Positions 58,701-64,000 of a DNA stretch of 64,000 bases are shown here, piece by piece. Source of the DNA: Rhizophagus irregularis. Taxonomy: Eukaryota; Glomeromycota; Glomeromycetes; Glomerales; Glomeraceae. The DNA is taken from positions 1,364,001 to 1,428,000 of the forward strand of contig NC_089457.1 of the NCBI RefSeq assembly GCF_026210795.1, written 5' to 3'. Under the pieces are notes generated by a model. The model saw only the letters and a program-made list of their open reading frames with translations, had not been told where the DNA came from and made no database searches. Both the position numbers and the translations under genes were made by a program. Position 1 is the stretch's first letter; each line of letters starts with the position of its first letter.

Positions 58701-58871
58701 AGCAAAAGAAATATTTCTCCAATTAGCACGAAATACATCCCCGAATGAACCTCTTCCTATTGGTTTAATATCTTTGAAATCTGAAGCTTCATAATACCTG
58801 ATACGTCCATCAGAAACTGACTTTTCTAACCATTCGTTGTCAATATTTGAAGTTTCTGTGATATCTGACAT
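55702..58871 (-). CDS. Active TKL kinase fused to MLKL-like helical bundle and pseudokinase (856 aa, 9 exons, C-terminally truncated)
   Basis: Exons: 58871-58653, 58587-58515, 58441-58260, 58184-57854, 57784-56494, 56388-56365, 56295-56101, 56027-55864 and 55793-55702. Kinase 1 (about 30-290) is complete: glycine loop IGRGSFGDV (38-46), FALK lysine (K59), HRD (155-157), DFG (174-176), [15 protein letters not shown] and [12 protein letters not shown] linker starting [13 protein letters not shown] (301) leads to a helical bundle at about 365-530 ([28 protein letters not shown]), a brace-like helix ([16 protein letters not shown]), then a pseudokinase with VACK (K601), HRD (703-705) and NFE (723-725) for DFG. 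The frame ends at TAG 55704-55702, where paralogues continue into Sel1 repeats. A one-base shift there separates it from the next unit. Kinase 1 phosphorylating its own pseudokinase part is an inference. Confidence 0.8.
56365..56388 (-). other. 24-nt micro-exon carrying the catalytic loop
   Basis: Bounded by TGTAG and GTAAAT; with the split codons on either side it encodes C-Q-I-L-H-R-D-I-R of the pseudokinase. The same 24-nt exon occurs at 54589-54566 (HHD) and 62053-62030 (HHD). The frame closes only if it is included. Confidence 0.8.
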
Positions 58872-60182
58872 TTGGTTAATTCTATAATGCTAAATACTTC
58901 GATTAGTCATTAGATAACCTAAAAGAAAAAAGAATTGTCTACAAAAATGTCAAGAATATGAAAAATTTTATAGAATGCACATTGGAAATTTTTTTTAAAA
59001 ATTGTGCACAACTATACAAAAATAATTTTCGTGTGCAGTGTGCACATTTAAATTTAAAAAATTGTGTTACCGGCCCTAAAAAAATGTGCACATTGCCCGG
59101 AGTGATCCATGTATTTGTGTAACCCGTTTATCTATCCCCCATGGTCAGTCGGGTGGCTCGGGTCTTTTTTATTCGGGCCAGTCTTTTAGGAAAAGTAACA
59201 ATATTTATACCATTGAAATTTTGTAGCACAGTGGGATATACCAAGGACCGCAAAGTAGCAAAATTTGAGCTTGATCCTAGGATCATTACTGGTAAAAACC
59301 ATAAAAGATCAGGAAAAATGGCATTTTATACCTTAGATGCTACATTGCTCTAAAACGGTTGATTTGATCAAGACCAAAATTTGTTATTTTATTAGTCCTC
59401 AATCTGTTCTATGACCATCTTTACCTAGATTATACAACCGAAACATTGCACCACAGCCAGTCAGCCAGAGATATTTAATGAAATATTATTTTTATATAAT
59501 CAATTATGGCAAAAAAAAATTATCGAATTGAATTTAAAATTTTATTATAAATATATATATAGTATTGAATATAATACCTAAATAAATTAATTAATAACGA
59601 TCAATATTATCATTTATTATCCAATTTATCACTTAATTTATTATAATATATAGTTATTAGTATGGAGTATTCAATATAAATGTACTGTAGATGTTTGTTA
59701 ATGATTGCATTGGCATACAATTATACTACAGTGACACCTCTCTAAGTGCATCCCCTTAGGACCATAGTAAAAAAATAGTAAAATGTGCACTACTGCACTT
59801 ATAGAGGTATTACTGTATAATATTAGGCGTTTATTTATCAACCTACAAAAAAAGTAGAAATAAGCAAAAACAACTAATATGTTAATCGGTTATTATTAAA
59901 ATTTTTGTGATCCAACTCAATTCTGATTTAATTACATATTTAGATTAATAGATTTTGCGATCAAAAATCCGAACTGAACTAATCTATTGAAATTTTTTAG
60001 TATGATCATAATAAATTAATTAATTTGCTTATATGCATTATTTTATACCATTTATTGCTAGATATTATTTATTTCTGGAAATTCTGGCGATAAATAAATT
60101 AATTATTTTAAAATAGTATAACGTGTCAAATATAAACAAAATTATATTTTTTTAAAAAAATATCAAAAATTACGTAAGTAAT
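58872..60182. other. Intergenic between the two tandem copies
   Basis: Upstream region of the 856 aa gene. Near 58970-59100 several TGCACA words occur (CATTGG and CATTGCCCGG near the two ends), possibly a decayed repeat. An open frame at 59141-59353 has no recognisable signature. Contains the 87 bp pogo-like MITE. No other gene seen. Confidence 0.45.
59729..59815. mobile_element. 87 bp pogo/Tc1-mariner-type MITE
   Basis: The ends CAGTGACACCTCTCTAAGTG and reverse complement CAGTAATACCTCTATAAGTG form ~22 bp inverted repeats. A TA dinucleotide lies directly on each side (59727-59728 and 59816-59817). CAGT...ACTG ends with TA duplication are typical of the Tc1/mariner-pogo class (family knowledge). 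No coding capacity. Confidence 0.8.
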
Positions 60183-63100
60183 AAAAACAAACTTTGGTTA
60201 TTATTGGTTTTTGTATATAAATTAAGGATCGTTTAAAATGGAAAAAAATAGAATAGTATAAATAGTATAAAAAAAAAACTTGTAAAATTGAGTTCAAATG
60301 TTCCAAAAGTCTTAGGCGCGTAGCAATCTACTATAGTATTATTTTGCCGAATCCGAATTTACCGAATTTGTTAGAAATTAATAATTATTTTCAACGTAAA
60401 ATTGAATCACGTGATAATACAACGTTCATTCCGTAGTAGTAATAATATTATTAGTCTTAAATGGCATTAAATTTAGAGGAATGATTTAAGAGAGTATAGA
60501 CATTCCATCAACAATTTTTCCCTGACGGTCATCACAAATTCATTTCCTCATCACGAGAAATTTATAATACGAATTTTACCAAATTATCTGAATAATATCG
60601 TCACCCTCTTATACAAAAAAGGACATTATCAAAATATATTCATAAATAATCTTTTTATTTTTAATAAATAATAATTTTCCAATAATGTCATATAAAAATA
60701 TCTTAGTACAGGCCTTGTAGTTTTAATATAGTATCTTCGTCGTAAAGGGAAAATTATCCATAAATGGACTTTCTTAAATTCATCACAATCAAAAGTCGAA
60801 ATAACTAATTTCTAACTTATCTAACATATCACAAGCTTTTGAAAAACCCTTAATAGCTGCCAATTTTAAATAATTCAAACCTATTTCTTCATCTTTTAAT
60901 ATACCCAATTTTCCATTGAAATATAAATCACCCAAGTTAAATTGAGATACAACATTTCCATTATCAGCAGACATGGTTAAATATTTCACAAATTCTTCTA
61001 AATTAAATTTAAGTGGACTATTTTTATCTACTAAAGCAAACGCGTATCTTAATTGGGCATCAGGATTTCCTTTATCAGCAACTTCTTTAAATAATTCAGC
61101 TGCTTTACCTAAATTTTTATCAACGACATAACCTTCCCAATAATAAAAACCTAGCCAATATTTTGCGATTTTATTATCTATTTTAGCATGTTGTTCAAAA
61201 CATTCAAAAGCTTTTTTTTGATCTCCCATCCTATGAGCTTTTATTCCATCTTCAAGTGGCAAAATTAAATCTATTTGATCTAAATCTAATTCTGTATCTC
61301 CTGGTGGCAATTCAATATGTGTTACTTCCATATCACTTCTTTTCGGACTTAGCCCTCTAGGTGAACAGTCTGAAATAAAAGGAGAGTTCAAATCTTCAAG
61401 ACTATTGAATAAATAGCTTAATTCAGGACGAAGAGATGGGTCTGATAGCCAAGCTAAAATGTAAATTTAACATTTAAACATTTAATGTTATAAATAAATT
61501 CACTAAATTGTTATTTTTACAAAAGATAAAATCATACCAGCTCTAATTATGTTGCCATATTCTTTTTCAACTCCATATGAACTAGAAAGAAAATTTAAAT
61601 GTTCTCTTTTATCACTTAATACATGTTTTTTAATTTCATCAATTTCCATATCTTCATATGGAAATCTTTGAAATGCTAATTCCCAAAGTAACATTCCAAA
61701 ACTATATAATAGAACATTTATATCAATTTAGAATATCTTTGAATAAAAATAAGTCAAAGTCAATTTTCAATAAATATATTTACCTAAATATGTCACATTG
61801 TGTAGTATAACGATTCCAGTAATCCATTTTTTCAGGAGCTAACCAGCGAACGATTTGTGTAATTCTTCCGATGTCATAAGTGTAAGCCCGTAAAGCATAA
61901 GTATAATCGAAATTTGAAATTTTTGGTTCTAGATTCTCGGTTATCAATATGTTTTCGCACCTAACGTTAAGAATTTACTTTATTGTTACTCTCAATTCTA
62001 ATGTATAAAATACAAATTTAAATATCTACCTAATATCATGATGTAAAATTTGACTACATCGAGTTTTCCAGGTGATTATGAAATATACAAATAATATAAT
62101 TAATAATCTAGATTCAGAATTTCAATCAAATTGCATTTTTTACTAACCATCCGTGAAGAAAAGTAATCCCACGACAAATGTTTAATGCAATTTTTAATTT
62201 TCGAGGCCATTCAATATCAAATTTCTCATATAGTTCTCTTAAATTTCCATTTTCTGCCCATTCAAATACACTAAAAATGTTTCTGTCCTTTTCACATAAT
62301 CCATGAAAATTAATAATGTAATTACATTTCCCTAAATTACTCAAAATCGCCAATTCAGTACGAACTCTATTTTTTATTTCCGATAATTCGTATAATTTAA
62401 TACCTGCGGCAACAAATTTACATGCCACATCTTGGCCTCTATAAAGTTTTTTATGTATCTTACGTGATGATATAACCGGCTGATTACTACCAAATTCTTC
62501 TGGATCAATTCTATTGATAATAGAGTTGAAACCTTTTTCATATGATTTGCCTTTTAAAGTTATGATGTATTCAAAAATATTGCTAATTTTTTTATCGCTT
62601 GTTGTTACACCACCATTGATTTTTTCCAAAAATCTGGACATCTCATTAATATCTTTTTGTAAAATATCGATATCTTTCCTTCTTTTCTCTTCATTAGCAA
62701 TAATCATTATCAATTGCAAGTCGCTAACAATACTGTCAAAGTCTGTAATTAATTGTTGAAATCTTACTTTAATGTTATCGTTTGAAATAAATTTTCTATA
62801 GCCAGATAAATGAGTTACATCTTGAATAAATCCTTTAATTTCTTTCAAAACAGCAACAAACCTTTCAAAGGAATAATAATATGATTGTTTGCAAAAATTT
62901 TTTTCGCTTCCTTGATTATAATGATTTAATGCTACTTCAGCTGCTTGTACTCTTTGAATCAATACTGCACATGATTTCTTATTATACTGAGCAGATTCAT
63001 ATGCTTCTACAGTTTTTTTTATAAGTGAAGTTGCTGCTGTTATTAAAGGAAGATAAGGAACAACAGATTTTCCTAAATTAATTATAGTTTCTAAAGCAAT

Positions 63101-64000
63101 TTTAGTAGAATATGCTTTATCATCAACTCGAACTATATTAGGTATAATACTTTGTGAACTTATGCTACCTATAGATACATCAATAAGACTTGATATATTA
63201 TTTAATGAACAGTCATCAAAATTCATCATTAACTCGCATGATTCTGAAGCTAATTTATCCATTTCACAGTTGTCTATTTCTTCATTGTTATTATCCATGA
63301 TTATATCATTTTTTTCAGGAGAAATTATTGATTTAAGGGTTAAAACTACTTTTTGTATATCTGGACGTTCATCTGGTTCACATTTCCAACATTCTATATA
63401 GATAAAATAAAATTGATTTTTTTAAATGCCTAAAAAAAGCAATAATATAATTAATATTTACCTTTATACAAATTACTATACGCACTAGGGGTTCCATCAA
63501 TAACGTTTTCTCTTCTTCCGTCAAGTATAGCCAAGGCTAAACTTACGTCATAATCTTCCCCATAAAACGGGTGATATCCACTTGAGATCTCCCACATAAG
63601 AACACCAATGCTATATATATCGGACTTTTTATTTAATGTATATTTATTACTCTTATCGTTGAAACTTTTTGGGTCTATATAAGGTATTACACCATGTACT
63701 TTCTTTGATTTGCTTGTTTCTTCGACAATATTTTTTGATAAACCAAAGTCCGCCAATTTAATAATTTTTTTACGTATAAGTATATTACGTGAATGCTACA
63801 AATTAAATCATATCAAATTAATTAATTAATTACAATAAATATGATAATATGTAAAGATCATTAATATTACCAGATCACAATGAATAATACCACATTCATG
63901 TATGAACTCTACTGCATTTGCAAGTTGTGATGCTAACTGATATTTGTCATCCCAATTAAGTTCATTAAAATGCTTTCCTAAATATGCCTTTAATGTACCA
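60183..64000. repeat. Segmental duplication, copy 2 (continues past the window)
   Basis: Partner of the copy at 52450-58871: same 3' flank, Sel1, pseudokinase, bundle and kinase exons, same strand. The two kinase-1 C-lobe exons differ by eight substitutions and one codon insertion over about 100 residues. Copy 2 has only one bundle-pseudokinase unit, in frame with its Sel1 part, so it shows the intact gene plan. Confidence 0.85.
60789..64000 (-). CDS. TKL kinase / MLKL-like helical bundle / pseudokinase / Sel1 protein, 5' end outside the window
   Basis: Exons: <64000-63871, 63795-63462, 63393-62148, 62053-62030, 61960-61784, 61701-61538 and 61453-60789, all joining in frame. The visible part of kinase 1 begins [10 protein letters not shown], reads HCD for HRD (catalytic Asp kept), then [18 protein letters not shown] and [12 protein letters not shown] linker and helical bundle follow ([28 protein letters not shown]). 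The pseudokinase has VACK, HHD in a 24-nt exon and NFD for DFG. Unlike copy 1, the kinase tail ([16 protein letters not shown]) continues in frame to Sel1 repeats ([20 protein letters not shown] to the stop). This is the best evidence for the complete architecture. Sel1 repeats usually bind partners in signalling. The N-terminal glycine loop lies beyond 64000. Confidence 0.85.

Larger units (their letters stand above)
52450..58871. repeat. Segmental duplication, copy 1 (3' flank plus kinase/bundle/pseudokinase/Sel1 locus)
   Basis: The flank starting AAAAACAAACTTTAATTATT at about 52450 recurs at about 60183. Shared landmarks include GTCTTAGGCGCGTAGCA (52562 and 60309) and ACGGTCATCACAAATTCATT. 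The following Sel1, pseudokinase, bundle and kinase exons are repeated in the same order and strand. The offset is about 7.7 kb in the flank and 7.57 kb at the Sel1 stop, but only 5.61 kb at the kinase exon. Copy 1 therefore contains about 2 kb of extra sequence, the second bundle-pseudokinase unit. Confidence 0.85.

Noticed and set aside
53223-58871. Treating the whole locus as one intact gene
   Set aside because: A frame break near 55710-55730 and TGA at 55409-55407 interrupt it. I kept an 856 aa gene and a damaged second unit instead.
59141-59353. 70-residue plus-strand open frame
   Set aside because: No motif; it lies in a probable decayed repeat between the tandem copies.
1-64000. tRNA or rRNA genes
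   Set aside because: No cloverleaf with TTCRA-type box B or conserved rRNA segment was found by eye. A covariance-model scan would be decisive.

Overview
The window looks like nuclear DNA of an arbuscular mycorrhizal fungus (Glomeromycotina), most probably Rhizophagus irregularis or a close relative. This is inferred from four things. The DNA is extremely AT-rich with long homopolymers. Introns are short GT-AG introns. Long gene-poor stretches are full of small transposon relics. The gene families are those known to be hugely expanded in that group: tyrosine-kinase-like (TKL) kinases, Sel1-repeat proteins and BTB-TLDc proteins. No tRNA, rRNA or CRISPR array was recognised.

Layout. 1-0.85 kb: a decayed locus of unknown family. 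1.56-4.15 kb (-): a helical-bundle / pseudokinase / Sel1 gene. 4.2-15.7 kb: gene-free, AT-rich. 15.7-17.5 kb (+): a Yap/Pap1-type bZIP factor. 22.0-23.7 kb (+): a TPR/SET-domain (SMYD/SET5-like) protein. 23.7-29.8 kb: a gene-free island with several miniature inverted-repeat elements and a ~670 bp palindrome. 29.8-31.3 kb (-): a BTB-BACK-TLDc gene. 32.5-39.3 kb: three decayed Sel1/kinase relics around one nearly intact helical-bundle / pseudokinase / Sel1 gene (34.2-36.4 kb). 40.4-42.2 kb (+): a zinc-ribbon pseudokinase, convergent with 43.2-45.6 kb (-), an active-looking kinase with Sel1 repeats. 48.9-51.5 kb (-): another helical-bundle / pseudokinase / Sel1 gene. 53.2-64 kb (-): two tandem copies of a larger gene that adds an active-looking TKL kinase at its N terminus.

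The main theme is a clustered family with the order: N-terminal helical bundle (resembling the MLKL N-terminal / Cbl-N-like fold), a linking helix, a pseudokinase that has always lost the DFG aspartate (NFK, NFE, NFD or NIK), then Sel1 repeats. In the right-hand copies an apparently active TKL kinase is fused in front. One polypeptide therefore carries a RIPK-like kinase, an MLKL-like bundle plus pseudokinase, and a Sel1 scaffold. That order parallels the animal necroptosis pair RIPK3-MLKL. The parallel is inference from domain order and motif losses, not shown function. The family is evolving fast here: a tandem duplication with a 7.6-7.7 kb offset, an internal duplication with a frame break and a nonsense codon, and several dead copies.

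Exon models were built by hand from splice signals, reading-frame closure and alignment of paralogues within the window. Five multi-exon models close exactly in frame: 800, 474, 545, 724 and 771 aa. The 856 aa model closes in frame but stops early at a frame break.
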